Source of the DNA: Arthrobacter pascens
Lineage (GTDB): Bacteria > Actinomycetota > Actinomycetes > Actinomycetales > Micrococcaceae
Assembly: GCF_030815585.1 (NCBI RefSeq)
Contig: NZ_JAUSWY010000001.1
Coordinates: forward strand, 3,038,001-3,102,000
DNA length: 64,000 nucleotides
Reading direction: 5' to 3'
Shown: one piece after another, positions 54,804 through 63,842 of the stretch
Layout: the number at the start of each line of letters is the position of its first letter
Position numbering within the stretch: position 1 is the first letter of the stretch
The notes under the pieces: generated by a model
The model's input: the letters and a program-made list of their open reading frames with translations, nothing else
Database searches by the model: none
Told to the model about the DNA's origin: nothing
Translations under genes and position numbers: made by a program

Positions 54804-55101
54804 CGCCGTTCGATTCCGGCTGGGCCGGTTCAGCATGGCCGTAGGGAACGGCGTCCTCACCGGCGGTGTCTGCCGCGGCCGCTGCAGCCATGCGCTCTTC
54901 CTCAACCTGGGCCCGGTAGCGGACGCGGCGGATGCGGCGAACCATGTCCACGATCAGCAATGTTGTGGCCAGCACAAAGAAGGCAGTCATGATGAACCCC
55001 CACAGACCAGGGGTTATCTGGTCCTCCGAGATACCCTCGCGGAGCGACGGGCCAGGCGAGGGTGTCGGGGTGGTGGCCATTACGAGGAGCAAGTGATGCA
55101 C
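54781..55101 (-). CDS. Small single-pass membrane protein of unknown function
   Basis: 106 residues from GTG 55099-55101 (AAGG eight bases upstream). One helix (LWGFIMTAFFVLATTLLIVDM, shown here as LWGFIMTAFFVLATTLLIVD) at about 33-53 is followed by a basic stretch RRIRRVRYRAQ and an Ala/Glu-rich tail. Basic residues after the helix put the tail in the cytoplasm. An alternative start is ATG 55080. It lies between mca and the YyaL-like gene, a position held by similar small membrane proteins in related actinobacteria. No function assigned. Confidence 0.75.
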   Translation of the reverse strand: MHHLLLVMATTPTPSPGPSLREGISEDQITPGLWGFIMTAFFVLATTLLIVDMVRRIRRVRYRAQVEEERMAAAAAADTAGEDAVPYGHAEPAQPESNGDAGRPER

Positions 55102-55208
55102 GTTCAAAACCTTCTATGGGAACTGATAGGCAGCCGGCTGTGGATTCCGGGCACGGACCTGCCGGACCCGGCTCATCTTCTACGCGGCATAGAAATTGCC
55201 TGCTGTCT

Positions 55209-56114
55209 CTATCTTAGCCCCGCGAAGAGATCCTTCTCCGGGAGTACGGCCGGGATCCTGGACTCGATCAGGGAGTAGTCCTCCCAAGGCCACGCACGGC
55301 GCTGCATCTCGGACGAGACGGCGAAGAAGAACCCGAGCGGATCCACCTGGGTACGGTGCGCGCGGAGGGCGTCATCGCGCGCCTCGAAGTAGTCCCCGCA
55401 GTCAATCTGGGTGGTGGTGGGATGGGCCGCCGGGGGCGGGGTGTGACCTTCCGCGTCGGTCTCCAGCCACGCCGCCAGCCTTTCCGCATAGGGGGACTGC
55501 AGTCCGGCCTCTTCGAGGGCGAAATGCAATGCCCGGAACCGCTCCGGGCTGAAGGCCTTGTCGTAGTACAGCTTGCTGGGTTCCCAGGCCTCGCCGGTTC
55601 CCGGGTAGCGGTCCGGGTCCCCCGCTGCCGCGAACGCTTCCACAGCCACCCGGTGAGCCATGATGTGGTCCGGGTGGGGGTAGCCTCCGTTTTCGTCATA
55701 GCTGATGATCACCTGCGGCTTGAATTCGCGGACCAGCCGCACCAAGGGTGCCGCAGCGCGCTCGAGCGGCTGGGAGGCGAAAGAACCCGCGGGCAAAGGC
55801 GGGAGAGGGTTGCCTTCGGGAAGCCCGGAGTCCACGAATCCAAGCCAGCGCTGCCGGATGCCCAGCACTGCCGCAGCCCGGTCCATCTCGAGACGCCTGG
55901 CGCCCGCCATGTCCCGCTTGGGATGCGGCTCCCCCTCCACCGCAGGGTTCTGGATATCGCCCCTGGACCCGTCAGTGCAGGTAGCAACCATGACCTCAAC
56001 CCCAGCATCGGCATACATGGCCATTGTGGCCGCGCCTTTGCTGGACTCGTCATCAGGATGGGCGTGGACGGCGAGCAGCCGGAGCGGGGCCGAGGGTGTG
56101 CTGGACGCTGTCAT
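55209..56114 (-). CDS. mca: Mycothiol S-conjugate amidase
   Basis: 301 residues of the LmbE/PIG-L deacetylase fold. It cleaves mycothiol-toxin adducts to give a mercapturic acid for export and GlcN-Ins for recycling. Seen: RLLAVHAHPDDESSKGAATM with zinc ligands His-Asp, TDGSRGDIQNPAVEG, VISYDENGGYPHPDHIMAHR with the catalytic and zinc residues, and the Mca-specific C-terminus FFFAVSSEMQRRAWPWEDYS. Start ATG 56112-56114 with AAGGAG nine bases upstream. The presence of Mca places the organism among mycothiol-producing actinobacteria. Confidence 0.95.
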   Translation of the reverse strand: MTASSTPSAPLRLLAVHAHPDDESSKGAATMAMYADAGVEVMVATCTDGSRGDIQNPAVEGEPHPKRDMAGARRLEMDRAAAVLGIRQRWLGFVDSGLPEGNPLPPLPAGSFASQPLERAAAPLVRLVREFKPQVIISYDENGGYPHPDHIMAHRVAVEAFAAAGDPDRYPGTGEAWEPSKLYYDKAFSPERFRALHFALEEAGLQSPYAERLAAWLETDAEGHTPPPAAHPTTTQIDCGDYFEARDDALRAHRTQVDPLGFFFAVSSEMQRRAWPWEDYSLIESRIPAVLPEKDLFAGLR

Positions 56115-56252
56115 CGGGGACGGCTCCTTTTTCTTCTGTAGCTGCTGTTCCGGCTGCCTGGGCCGGGTGTACATGTGGAGGCAGTGGTGTGGGGTGCGGC
56201 AGGACTTCCCGGCCCGGAGAACCATCGCCTGGATCCGCACTAAACTGGACTG

Positions 56253-56711
56253 GTGACTTCCCAGGACCAGCCGGCCCTTTCCCCGCCAGCAGACACTAGC
56301 CTAGCCAATCGCTACGGCAGCCAAAAGCGTCGGCTCTCCGGAGCGGCGAAACGCGCCATCGGCATCGCCGCACTGGCAGCCGCAGTAGGCTTCATGGCCT
56401 GGGTTTCCACTTCCTCAGCCACCTCCGGCGTGACATTCAAGGACATTGGCTACAGCATTCCAGACGCCACCCAGGCAGAAGTCGATTTCCAGGTGACCCG
56501 GGAACCGGGCACCGCCGTCAAGTGCGCGGTTAAGGCGCTGGACTCCAAGTTCGCCATAGTTGGCTGGAAAGTGGTGGACATCCCGCCCGGAGAGCCGGAC
56601 GGGACGGCCGACGACGGACGCACGGTCTCCCAGCGGGTGGTCCTTCGGACGGAGTCACTTTCCGTCTCGGGATTGGTGGACAGCTGCTGGGTTCCTGCCG
56701 CCGGCACCTAG
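56253..56711 (+). CDS. DUF4307 family membrane protein
   Basis: 152 residues. Cytoplasmic head ending RRLSGAAKRA, one membrane helix (IGIAALAAAVGFMAWVS), and a short extracytoplasmic DUF4307 domain (VTFKDIGYSIPDATQAEVDF; VTREPGTAVKCAVKALDSKF; DSCWVPAAGT). GTG start at 56253. Divergent from mca and upstream of greA, the usual place for this actinobacterial gene. Function unknown. Confidence 0.88.
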   Translation: MTSQDQPALSPPADTSLANRYGSQKRRLSGAAKRAIGIAALAAAVGFMAWVSTSSATSGVTFKDIGYSIPDATQAEVDFQVTREPGTAVKCAVKALDSKFAIVGWKVVDIPPGEPDGTADDGRTVSQRVVLRTESLSVSGLVDSCWVPAAGT

Positions 56712-56737
56712 AAACTGTGATCTGCACCGCTTCCTTG

Positions 56738-56767
56738 TTGGGTTTAATCCACGGGATTGATTACAAT
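56738..56767 (+). promoter_or_regulatory. Predicted sigma-70-type promoter of greA
   Basis: -35 TTGGGT (56738-56743), 18-base spacer, -10 TACAAT (56762-56767). It predicts a start near 56774 and an RNA leader of about 90 bases before the greA GTG at 56863. The DUF4307 gene ends at 56711, so greA should be transcribed on its own. Confidence 0.6.
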
Positions 56768-56782
56768 GGATCAATACCTTTA

Positions 56783-56836
56783 CCCCGCTGAGCTGGTTAC
56801 TGAGTTCCACAAGTGGCCACCGTGGCGGGGTCTTTT
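56783..56836 (+). terminator. Terminator-like hairpin in the greA leader (possible attenuator)
   Basis: CCCCGC (56783-56788) can pair with GCGGGG (56825-56830), which is followed at once by TCTTTT. Between them CCACAAGTGG and GCCACCGTGGC form smaller helices that could either extend or compete with the stem. It lies inside the predicted greA leader, so it may abort some transcripts before the gene. Confidence 0.5.
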
Positions 56837-56862
56837 GCTGTATGACCCAAGAGGAGAAGTCC

Positions 56863-57357
56863 GTGTCTACCACCAACAGCGCGCCTGCAGCCTGGCTTAC
56901 CCAGGAAGCTTTTGACCGCCTGAAGGCAGAGCTGGACCACCTTTCCGGCGCCGGCCGGGCAGAGATCGTCCAGAAAATTGAAGCAGCCCGCCAGGAGGGC
57001 GACCTCAAGGAAAACGGCGGTTACCACGCTGCCAAGGAAGAGCAGGGCAAGATTGAGGCCCGCATCCGCCAACTGACGACGCTGCTGCGCGACGCCCATG
57101 TAGGGGAAGCCGCCGCGGATGACGGGATTGTAGGATCCGGCATGATCGTTGTGGCCAGGATCGCCGGAGATGAGGAAACCTTCCTGCTGGGATCCCGTGA
57201 AATTGCCGGCGATTCGGACCTCGACGTGTTCAGTGAAAAGTCACCGCTCGGCGCCGCCATCCTGGGCCATAAAGAAGGCGACAAACTGAGCTACACAGCA
57301 CCCAACGGCAAGGACATCACGGTGGAGATCCTCTCCGCCAAGCCCTACGCCGCCTAG
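56863..57357 (+). CDS. greA: Transcription elongation factor GreA
   Basis: 164 residues. Binds RNA polymerase and stimulates cleavage of backtracked RNA. Seen: WLTQEAFDRLKAELDHLSGA, the coiled-coil tip acidic region ARQEGDLKENGGYHAAKEEQ with the functional Asp/Glu, and the C-terminal FKBP-like domain (LLGSREIAGDSDLDVFSEKS; SPLGAAILGHKEGDKLSYTA). GTG 56863 has AGGAG six bases upstream, better than the in-frame ATG at 56842, which has no SD. Shorter tip loop than E. coli GreA, as in other actinobacteria. Confidence 0.94.
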   Translation: MSTTNSAPAAWLTQEAFDRLKAELDHLSGAGRAEIVQKIEAARQEGDLKENGGYHAAKEEQGKIEARIRQLTTLLRDAHVGEAAADDGIVGSGMIVVARIAGDEETFLLGSREIAGDSDLDVFSEKSPLGAAILGHKEGDKLSYTAPNGKDITVEILSAKPYAA

Positions 57358-57372
57358 TAAACCAGCTGCATC

Positions 57373-57410
57373 GGAAACACCGGCCACCCCTGAGGGCGGC
57401 CGGTGTTTCC
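57373..57410. terminator. Bidirectional terminator after greA
   Basis: GGAAACACCGGCC - 12-base loop - GGCCGGTGTTTCC (perfect 13-base arms), 15 bases past the greA stop and 25 past the convergent rhomboid stop. GTTTCC follows on the plus strand. Convincing shared terminator. Confidence 0.8.
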
Positions 57411-57435
57411 GTTTCCCGGCTGGTCCCCCTGGAGG

Positions 57436-58056
57436 TCAGTAGCGGCGGAGGCCTGCGGAGCCGCGTGGGCGCAACAGCATGGCGGCAACCACGCCGCCCA
57501 CGGCCCCGCCCAGATGTGCCTGCCAGGAAATGTATCCGGCAACAAAGGGCAGCACGCCCAGCAGGATGCCGCCGTAAACCATGAACAGCACAATGGACAG
57601 CAGGATCTGCCACCAGCTGCGGTTGAAGAAGCCGCGCACCAGAAGGAAGGCGAACAGGCCGAACACGAGCCCGGACGCCCCCACGGTGATCCCGCCGTCA
57701 CCGATCAGCCAGACGGTCAGGCCGGAGCCCAGCCAGCTGAATGCCAGCGCTGTCAGGAACACGCGGAGGCCTGAGAGGAATACCAGGAAGCCGAAGATGA
57801 TCAGTGGCAAAGTATTGGACAGCAGGTGGTTCAGGCTGGCATGAAGCAGCGGAAAAGTGAAAATGTCCAGGAGCCCGTCCAGGCTTCGGGGCCGGAGCCC
57901 GAATGTCCTGTTCAGGGCGTGCAGGGTGAGCATGTTGATCAGCTCGATCACAAGAAGCACAAGGGCGAAGCCGCCCACCACCACCAGCCCGCCCTTGGCA
58001 CGCGAAGCAGTGATCGCACGGCTCCTTGGGCTTCCGTCCCCCATCGAGTCAAGCAT
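57436..58056 (-). CDS. Rhomboid family intramembrane serine protease
   Basis: 206 residues with six predicted helices. Catalytic serine in GITVGASGLVFGLFAF, the HxxxN-type region PLLHASLNHLLSNTLPLIIF in helix 2, and the catalytic histidine in ISWQAHLGGAVGGVVAAM. The dyad is complete, so it is probably active; substrates unknown. ATG start at 58054-58056, ten bases after the ilvA stop on the same strand, suggesting one transcript with ilvA. Confidence 0.93.
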   Translation of the reverse strand: MLDSMGDGSPRSRAITASRAKGGLVVVGGFALVLLVIELINMLTLHALNRTFGLRPRSLDGLLDIFTFPLLHASLNHLLSNTLPLIIFGFLVFLSGLRVFLTALAFSWLGSGLTVWLIGDGGITVGASGLVFGLFAFLLVRGFFNRSWWQILLSIVLFMVYGGILLGVLPFVAGYISWQAHLGGAVGGVVAAMLLRPRGSAGLRRY

Positions 58057-58065
58057 GGCCGCCCC

Positions 58066-59304
58066 CTAGTGCACCACGATGGGCTGGAAGCCCTCCGCGC
58101 GGAGGGCACCAAGCACCTTCTCGCAGTGTTCGTGGCCCTTGGTTTCGAGGTTCACCGTGATGGAGACGTCTCCCATGCTGATGGAGCCGCCAACGCGCGT
58201 GTGGTCCAGGCCTGTCACGTTCGCATCGTTCTCCGCGATGATGCGGGCGATCGTAGCCAGGGAACCCGGCCGGTCGTCGAGCATCATCCGCACAGTCATG
58301 TAGCGCCCGGCGGCCGACAGGCCCCGCTGGATGACCTTGAGCATCAGCATGGGATCGATGTTGCCGCCGGACAGGATCACCGCCGTGGTGCCGGGATTCT
58401 CGATCTTGCCGTCCATCAGGGCCGCGACCCCCACGGCCCCCGCCGGTTCCACCACCAGTTTGGCCCGTTCCAGCAGGAAGATCAGGGCGCGTGCCAGTGA
58501 ATCCTCACTGACGGTCACCACATCGTCCACCAATTCGCGGATGATGCTGAACGGCAGCTGTCCGGGACGGCCGACGGCGATGCCGTCCGCCATGGTTGAT
58601 ACTCGCTTCAGCGGAACCAGGGCATCTGCCGCCAGCGACGGCGGGTAGGCGGCGGCGTTCTCGGCCTGGACGCCGATGATACGGATTTCCCGTCCCAGTT
58701 CCTTGGCCCGCGCCTTGACGGCGACGGCAACGCCCGCAAGCAGCCCGCCGCCGCCCACCCCCATCAGGATGGTGTCCACGTTGGGGATCTGTTCGAGAAT
58801 CTCAAGACCCACGGTGCCTTGGCCCGCCACAACGTCCACGTTGTCGAACGGGTGGACAAAAACCGTGCCGGATTCATTGGCGTAGCGCTGCGCCTCCGCG
58901 AGCGCCTCATCAACGTTGTGGCCGTGGAGGATCACCTCCGCACCGTGGCTGCGGGTTGCGGCCAGCTTGGGGAGGGCGACGCCCTGCGGCATGTAGATGC
59001 GGGCCTTGATGCCAAGGCTCTTGGCCGCCACGGCCACACCTTGGGCATGGTTGCCGGCGGAGGCTGCTACAACTCCGCGCTTTTTCTCCTCCGGTGAAAG
59101 CCTGGCCATGCGCACGTACGCCCCACGGACCTTGAACGATCCGGCCCGCTGCAGGTTTTCGCATTTGAAGTAGACATCCCCGCCCACCATGTCCCCCAGG
59201 GCCCGCGACGATTCCACCGGTGTCCGCGCAATAATCCCCTCGAGCAGCTTCTGCGCCTCCAGGACATCGTCCAGCGTGACGGGAAGGGTTTCAAGGATGT
59301 TCAC
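58066..59304 (-). CDS. ilvA: Threonine ammonia-lyase (threonine dehydratase) with ACT domain
   Basis: 412 residues. PLP enzyme converting threonine to 2-oxobutyrate and ammonia. Seen: YFKCENLQRAGSFKVRGAYV with the PLP lysine, AASAGNHAQGVAVAAKSLGI, HPFDNVDVVAGQGTVGLEIL, phosphate loop GVGGGGLLAGVAVAV and LSGGNIDPML. A single C-terminal ACT domain (YMTVRMMLDDRPGSLATIAR; VTGLDHTR) marks the shorter, biodegradative-like TdcB/IlvA1 type. The ACT domain suggests allosteric control. Starts three bases from the stop of the AI-2E transporter gene. Confidence 0.94.
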   Translation of the reverse strand: MNILETLPVTLDDVLEAQKLLEGIIARTPVESSRALGDMVGGDVYFKCENLQRAGSFKVRGAYVRMARLSPEEKKRGVVAASAGNHAQGVAVAAKSLGIKARIYMPQGVALPKLAATRSHGAEVILHGHNVDEALAEAQRYANESGTVFVHPFDNVDVVAGQGTVGLEILEQIPNVDTILMGVGGGGLLAGVAVAVKARAKELGREIRIIGVQAENAAAYPPSLAADALVPLKRVSTMADGIAVGRPGQLPFSIIRELVDDVVTVSEDSLARALIFLLERAKLVVEPAGAVGVAALMDGKIENPGTTAVILSGGNIDPMLMLKVIQRGLSAAGRYMTVRMMLDDRPGSLATIARIIAENDANVTGLDHTRVGGSISMGDVSITVNLETKGHEHCEKVLGALRAEGFQPIVVH

Positions 59305-59307
59305 GAA

Positions 59308-60663
59308 CTATTCTCCTTTGGCGGATTCGGCTCCGGCGCCCGGTCCCGAAGGTCCGGTCTGGGCATCCGGATTGTGTGCTTCCGTGCTGGCTGCGGCATC
59401 CTTGCCGCGCCTGAACCTGACGCCCGGCAGGTGGACCTCCTTGAAGGTGTCGTCAGGGCCCGCGCCAAGTGTCACGGCCCCTCCGGGGGTTGCCAGCACT
59501 TGTTCATGTTCCCACGTTCTGGCCGCGATGTAGCGAATCGCCGAGTTTGCTACAGCAAGGATGGGTACGGAGAACAACGCTCCGGGGATTCCGGCAAGGT
59601 ATGAACCTGCCGCCACGGAAAGGATCACTGCAACGGGGTGCAGCGCCACAGCCTTGCCCATCACCAGGGGCTGCAGGATGTGACTCTCCAGCTGCTGGAC
59701 GAGCAGGACGATGGCCAGCATGATGAGGGCGTTGACCGCTCCGTTGGCCACCAGTGCCAGGAGCACCGCGATGGCCCCGGTCACCAGGGCACCCACCACC
59801 GGGATGAAGGAGCCGATAAACACGAGAACGCTCAGTGGCAGCGCCAGGGGCACTCCAATGATGGCTGCTCCGACGCCGACGCCCACTGCGTCAACAAATG
59901 CAACAAACATCTGGATCCGCGCATACATCACCATGGAGGTCCACCCCCGGCGTCCGGCGCCGAACGCTGCGGGACGTGCTTTCTTCGGGAGCAGCCGGAC
60001 CAGGAAGGCCCAGATCCGGTCACCTTCGAGCAGGAAGAAAATGAGGATGAAAAGCGCCAGCACAAGGCCCGCAGCGAAGTGTCCGGCGGTGTTGCCGAAG
60101 GACAGTGCGCCGCTGAGGATGCTGCTGCTGTTGCTCTGCAGGGCCGCCGTGGCTTCCTTGAGGTACTGGTCCATCTGGTCCGCCGTCAGGTGAAGCGGGC
60201 CCTCTGCCAGCCAGTCCTGGACCTTTTTGACGCCCGCCAGGGCTTCGGACCACAGTTCGCCAAAGCCGGTCACGAGCTGTCGGCCCACCAGTGCAAGGGA
60301 GCCCGCGATGAGGCCGATGAAGCCCAGCACGGTGACCGCCACGGCCGCCCCATTGGGGAGCCGGCGTCTTCTCAGCCAGCCCACCACGGGACTCAGCAGC
60401 CCGGCAAGCAGCGCAGCCACCATGACGGGGATGATCAGGAAGCTGATCCGGCTGAGCAGCCATACCAGTGCGCCGCCCACCAGCAGGATCAGTCCCAACC
60501 TCCACGCCCATGAAGCCGCGATGCGGACGCCGTAAGGGATGTCCCGGTCAAGTTCCCGGTCCGCCAGTACCCGCCGCGGCGGGGGCGTGTCGGTTGCGAG
60601 GGCAGTTTCAGCCTGTCGGGCAACGGCTTGGTTCGATGGGGTGGCGTCCTCTGCTGGCGTCAT
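59308..60663 (-). CDS. AI-2E family transporter (DUF20/UPF0118)
   Basis: 451 residues with about eight transmembrane helices. Typical landmarks: AASWAWRLGLILLVGGALVW, the long amphipathic region between helices 3 and 4, FAAGLVLALFILIFFLLEGD, GAAIIGVPLALPLSVLVFIG and SFIPVVGALVTGAIAVLLAL near the C-terminus. A Gly/Pro/Ala-rich tail follows. The family exports or moves small molecules and ions; only one E. coli member (TqsA) is linked to AI-2, so the name does not predict the substrate. Upstream of ilvA on the same strand, three bases apart. Confidence 0.9.
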   Translation of the reverse strand: MTPAEDATPSNQAVARQAETALATDTPPPRRVLADRELDRDIPYGVRIAASWAWRLGLILLVGGALVWLLSRISFLIIPVMVAALLAGLLSPVVGWLRRRRLPNGAAVAVTVLGFIGLIAGSLALVGRQLVTGFGELWSEALAGVKKVQDWLAEGPLHLTADQMDQYLKEATAALQSNSSSILSGALSFGNTAGHFAAGLVLALFILIFFLLEGDRIWAFLVRLLPKKARPAAFGAGRRGWTSMVMYARIQMFVAFVDAVGVGVGAAIIGVPLALPLSVLVFIGSFIPVVGALVTGAIAVLLALVANGAVNALIMLAIVLLVQQLESHILQPLVMGKAVALHPVAVILSVAAGSYLAGIPGALFSVPILAVANSAIRYIAARTWEHEQVLATPGGAVTLGAGPDDTFKEVHLPGVRFRRGKDAAASTEAHNPDAQTGPSGPGAGAESAKGE

Positions 60664-60703
60664 AGCCCTAATACTTCCCCAGCCGTGGCCTTATGGGAAA
60701 CCG

Positions 60704-61666
60704 CTACCCGGCGTCGCCAAGCGTGGCATCGATCCCCCAGGAGATCGCGAATGATTCCCCGGGCGGCAGCCACCGGAGTCCGTCACCGGAGTTGAAGGCG
60801 TTGGCCGGTCCGGTCATGGGTTCAATCGCCACCGCCCGTGACCGGCCGGGGAATTTCGTGTTGACATAAACGTGGACATATTTGCACGCATCGTCCTGCC
60901 AAAGGGAGACGCTGCGGCCGTCCGGAGCGCGCAGTGTGTGGCGCGCCACGCCGCCGTCGAACGCTATGTCCGTCAGGGCGACATCGACGTCGAGGCCCCC
61001 TACCTTCCGGCCCGAGCGAAGGTCGGTCTCGCCACCGACGGGCTCCGAACTGCGCGGGATCAGCCGCTCATCCGCCACCAGTCGGGTGTCAGCCGCAACG
61101 GTCAGAACAAGTTCGTCCACGTCAACGTCCCCCAGCCGCAGGTAGGGATGGGCCCCAATAACAAAGGGAGCCGGCGTCCTGGAGTCATTGATCAGCGTCT
61201 GCCTTACCACCAGGCCCAGGTCCTCCGCCAAGAGGTACTGCACGCGGTGCCGCAACAGGAACGGGTAACCGTGCTGCGGGAAAACGGTAGCCTCAAGGGC
61301 CACCGAGTACGGGGACTCGTCAACCAAGGCATAGGAGGCGTTGCGCAGTAGTCCATGGCTCGCGTTGTTCTTTGAGACCTCCGTGATGTCCAACTGTTGT
61401 TTCTTCCCGTCCAGGTACCAGACCCCGTCCTCCACCCTGTTCGCCCAGGGTGCCAGCGTGATGCCTGCGCCCCCGGGCGGGATCTCGGCGTCTCCGTAAG
61501 TCTCGGTGAGCAGCACGTCGGACCGGCTGTAGAGACGCAGCCCCGCCGCAAGCTCGGTGACCACGGCGCGTGCGTTTCCGCGTCGGATTTCGTACTGGCG
61601 CCCCGTTGCACAGGCCCCGAATCCGTCGGCGGACGAGCTGGGATCCGGAATTGAACTGGAAGTCAT
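60704..61666 (-). CDS. Aldose 1-epimerase family protein (galactose mutarotase-like)
   Basis: 320 residues. Beta-sandwich epimerase: TETYGDAEIPPGGAGITLAP, WANRVEDGVWYLDGKKQQLD, NASHGLLRNASYAL with the catalytic-type histidine, FVIGAHPYLRLGDVDVDELV, and the glutamate in RAVAIEPMTGPANAFNSGDG. Interconverts alpha and beta anomers of hexoses, feeding galactokinase. It is divergent from the DeoR-galT-galK genes over 137 bases, so it is functionally tied to galactose use. Start ATG 61664-61666, with a GTG six bases upstream as alternative. Confidence 0.92.
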   Translation of the reverse strand: MTSSSIPDPSSSADGFGACATGRQYEIRRGNARAVVTELAAGLRLYSRSDVLLTETYGDAEIPPGGAGITLAPWANRVEDGVWYLDGKKQQLDITEVSKNNASHGLLRNASYALVDESPYSVALEATVFPQHGYPFLLRHRVQYLLAEDLGLVVRQTLINDSRTPAPFVIGAHPYLRLGDVDVDELVLTVAADTRLVADERLIPRSSEPVGGETDLRSGRKVGGLDVDVALTDIAFDGGVARHTLRAPDGRSVSLWQDDACKYVHVYVNTKFPGRSRAVAIEPMTGPANAFNSGDGLRWLPPGESFAISWGIDATLGDAG

Positions 61667-61755
61667 GAGCACTACCGTACATGGCCGCAGGAGTGTCCAG
61701 CATCACCGAGGAATTGTTACCTTTTGTTTGAAACCATTCCTTTTTGGGAGAAATA

Positions 61756-61781
61756 TGCCACAATTGGGAGTACACGTGGCA
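61756..61781. promoter_or_regulatory. Dyad in the deoR/epimerase intergenic region (candidate operator)
   Basis: TGCCAC - 14 bases - GTGGCA, ending 22 bases before the deoR ATG. An additional GTTTGAAAC palindrome is at about 61726-61734. One or both could be sites for the DeoR-type repressor. Confidence 0.35.
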
Positions 61782-61803
61782 CCCGGATCAAAAGGAGCAA
61801 TCC

Positions 61804-62685
61804 ATGCTGGCAGCGCAACGGCAGCAACTGATCCTCCAGGAGCTCCAATCGGCGGGAACAGTGCGGGTTGCTGCCCTCGCCGAGGACCTGGGTGTTTCCG
61901 AGATGACAGTGCGCCGGGACATCGATGCCTTGGACGCAGGCGGCCTGCTGCTCCGGGTCCACGGAGGGGCTGCCCGCACCGACGGCTTCAGCGCCCTGGA
62001 GCCTGCCTTTGCCAGCAAGTCAACGCGGGAGCTCGCCGCCAAAGCAGCCATAGCGGCGGAGGCCGTGCGGCTCATCCAACCCGGCATGACCCTGCTCATT
62101 TCGGGCGGCACCACCACCTTTGAGCTTGCCAGGATCCTGCCAAGGGACCTTGATCTTACTGTGGCCACCAACTCGATCATGGTGGCCAACGCCCTGGCAG
62201 CTGGCGTCGGGTCCGACGGCGGCGGAGCCATCCGGACCCTGGTCCTCGGCGGGGAACGCACTCCGTCCGAGGCCTTGGTCGGCCCCTTGGCCGCTCAGGC
62301 TGTGAGGATGGTGAACGCCGACCTGTGCTTTATGGGCGTCCACGGCATGGAGCTCCAGGCGGGGATCACCTCACCCAACCTGCTCGAAGCCGAGCTCAAC
62401 GCAGCCATGATCGACGCTTCCAGGAAACTCATCGTCCTCGCGGACGCTACCAAATACGGGCTGGTCGGCCTTGCCTGCATCGCCCCCGTGTCCGCCGTCG
62501 ACACTTTGATAACCGACGTCCGCATCGCGGAGGTCCCAGGAGGCCAATTGGCCGCCCTGCGTAAGATAGTCGCCGATGTCCGGATCGCCGGGCACCCGGC
62601 TGACCGGGACCGGCCAATGGAACACGCCACCACGCCGGGGGCCCAGCAGCCCCCGGTACCAGCACCCAAAGGACACCAGCCATGA
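61804..62685 (+). CDS. DeoR/GlpR family transcriptional repressor of the galactose genes
   Basis: 293 residues. N-terminal DeoR helix-turn-helix: AAQRQQLILQELQSAGTVRV, AALAEDLGVSEMTVRRDIDA, LDAGGLLLRVHGGAAR. C-terminal sugar-phosphate-sensing domain: GMTLLISGGTTTFELARILP, VATNSIMVANALAAG, LEAELNAAMIDASRKLIVLA and DATKYG. The C-terminal tail after residue 270 is Pro-rich and looks non-conserved. ATG 61804 with AAAGGAG six bases upstream. It overlaps galT by four bases, so it is co-transcribed; a phosphorylated sugar of galactose metabolism is the likely inducer. Confidence 0.93.
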   Translation: MLAAQRQQLILQELQSAGTVRVAALAEDLGVSEMTVRRDIDALDAGGLLLRVHGGAARTDGFSALEPAFASKSTRELAAKAAIAAEAVRLIQPGMTLLISGGTTTFELARILPRDLDLTVATNSIMVANALAAGVGSDGGGAIRTLVLGGERTPSEALVGPLAAQAVRMVNADLCFMGVHGMELQAGITSPNLLEAELNAAMIDASRKLIVLADATKYGLVGLACIAPVSAVDTLITDVRIAEVPGGQLAALRKIVADVRIAGHPADRDRPMEHATTPGAQQPPVPAPKGHQP

Positions 62686-63842
62686 CAGGTATCACCAGCA
62701 CCAAGCTTGCCGACGGCCGGGAGCTGATCTATTTCGACGATGCCGCCACGCCCAAGCCGCGCACCGCCGAAACCACCACGGACCACCGCGACCTTCCGGA
62801 ACGCGGGGAGCCAGGGGAAGTCAGGTTCGACGCGCTCACCGGCGAGTGGGTGGCGGTGGCCGCGCACCGGCAGACCCGCACCCACCTGCCGCCCGCGGAC
62901 CAGTGCCCCATCTGCCCGACGACCGACAGCAACCCCTCGGAAATTCCCGCGCCCGACTACGACGTCGTGGTATTTGAAAACCGCTTCCCGTCGCTCGGCC
63001 CTGCCCTGGGCCCGGTACCGGAAGATCCTGCCTGGGGCACCAGCGGCCCCGCCTATGGCCGTTGCGAAGTGGTGGCCTTCACCCCCGAGCACACGGGTTC
63101 ATTCAGCGGCCTGGGCGAGGCCCGCGCACGGACCGTGGTGGAAGCCTGGGCGCACCGCACTGAAACCCTGAGTGCGCTGCCGGGCATCAAGCAGGTCTTC
63201 CCGTTCGAGAACCGGGGAGCCGACATCGGGGTTACCCTCCACCATCCCCACGGACAGATCTACGCCTATCCTTTCGTCACGCCCCGCGCCGGGGTCCTGG
63301 GCGCCGCTGCCCGCAAATTCTATGATGAGTCAGACGGACGTCAGACGCTCACGGGTTCGCTGCTGCGCGCCGAACGTGAAGACGGCAGCAGGATGGTGAT
63401 GGAAGGTGAAAACTTCAGCGCCTACGTACCCTTCGCTGCTCGCTGGCCATTGGAAATCCATCTGGTCCCGCACCGCCAGGTCCCCGACCTGGCGGCCCTG
63501 AGCGGCGAGGAAAAGGACGAACTTGCCCACGTTTACCTGGACCTGCTCAAACGGCTTGATGCCCTCTACCCCACGCCAACGCCGTACATTTCGGCATGGC
63601 ACCAGGCCCCGCTTGACGATCTCCTGCGGCCCGCCAGCTACCTGCACCTCCAGCTGACATCACCGCGCCGCGCTGCGGACAAACTCAAGTTCCTTGCTGG
63701 CTCCGAGGCGGCAATGGGCGCCTTCATCAACGACACGACTCCGGAAAGCGTGGCGGAACGCCTCCGCTCCGTCATCGTCCCGGATTCCACCCCCTCCCCC
63801 GCCGCCGCCTTGGCCGCCGTATCCGAAGGAGCACGCGCGTGA
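62682..63842 (+). CDS. galT: Galactose-1-phosphate uridylyltransferase
   Basis: 386 residues. Transfers UMP from UDP-glucose to galactose-1-phosphate in the Leloir pathway. Seen: [20 protein letters not shown], zinc-type [21 protein letters not shown], and the nucleophile region [20 protein letters not shown] with the HPH catalytic histidine. Second domain: [13 protein letters not shown] [18 protein letters not shown]. Overlaps deoR (ATGA) and galK (GTGA) by four bases each, giving a tightly coupled operon. Confidence 0.96.
   Translation: MTGITSTKLADGRELIYFDDAATPKPRTAETTTDHRDLPERGEPGEVRFDALTGEWVAVAAHRQTRTHLPPADQCPICPTTDSNPSEIPAPDYDVVVFENRFPSLGPALGPVPEDPAWGTSGPAYGRCEVVAFTPEHTGSFSGLGEARARTVVEAWAHRTETLSALPGIKQVFPFENRGADIGVTLHHPHGQIYAYPFVTPRAGVLGAAARKFYDESDGRQTLTGSLLRAEREDGSRMVMEGENFSAYVPFAARWPLEIHLVPHRQVPDLAALSGEEKDELAHVYLDLLKRLDALYPTPTPYISAWHQAPLDDLLRPASYLHLQLTSPRRAADKLKFLAGSEAAMGAFINDTTPESVAERLRSVIVPDSTPSPAAALAAVSEGARA

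Noticed and set aside
61666..61803. Small ORF ahead of deoR beginning at 61744
   Set aside because: It is an in-frame upstream extension of deoR without an SD; AAAGGAG clearly selects the ATG at 61804.
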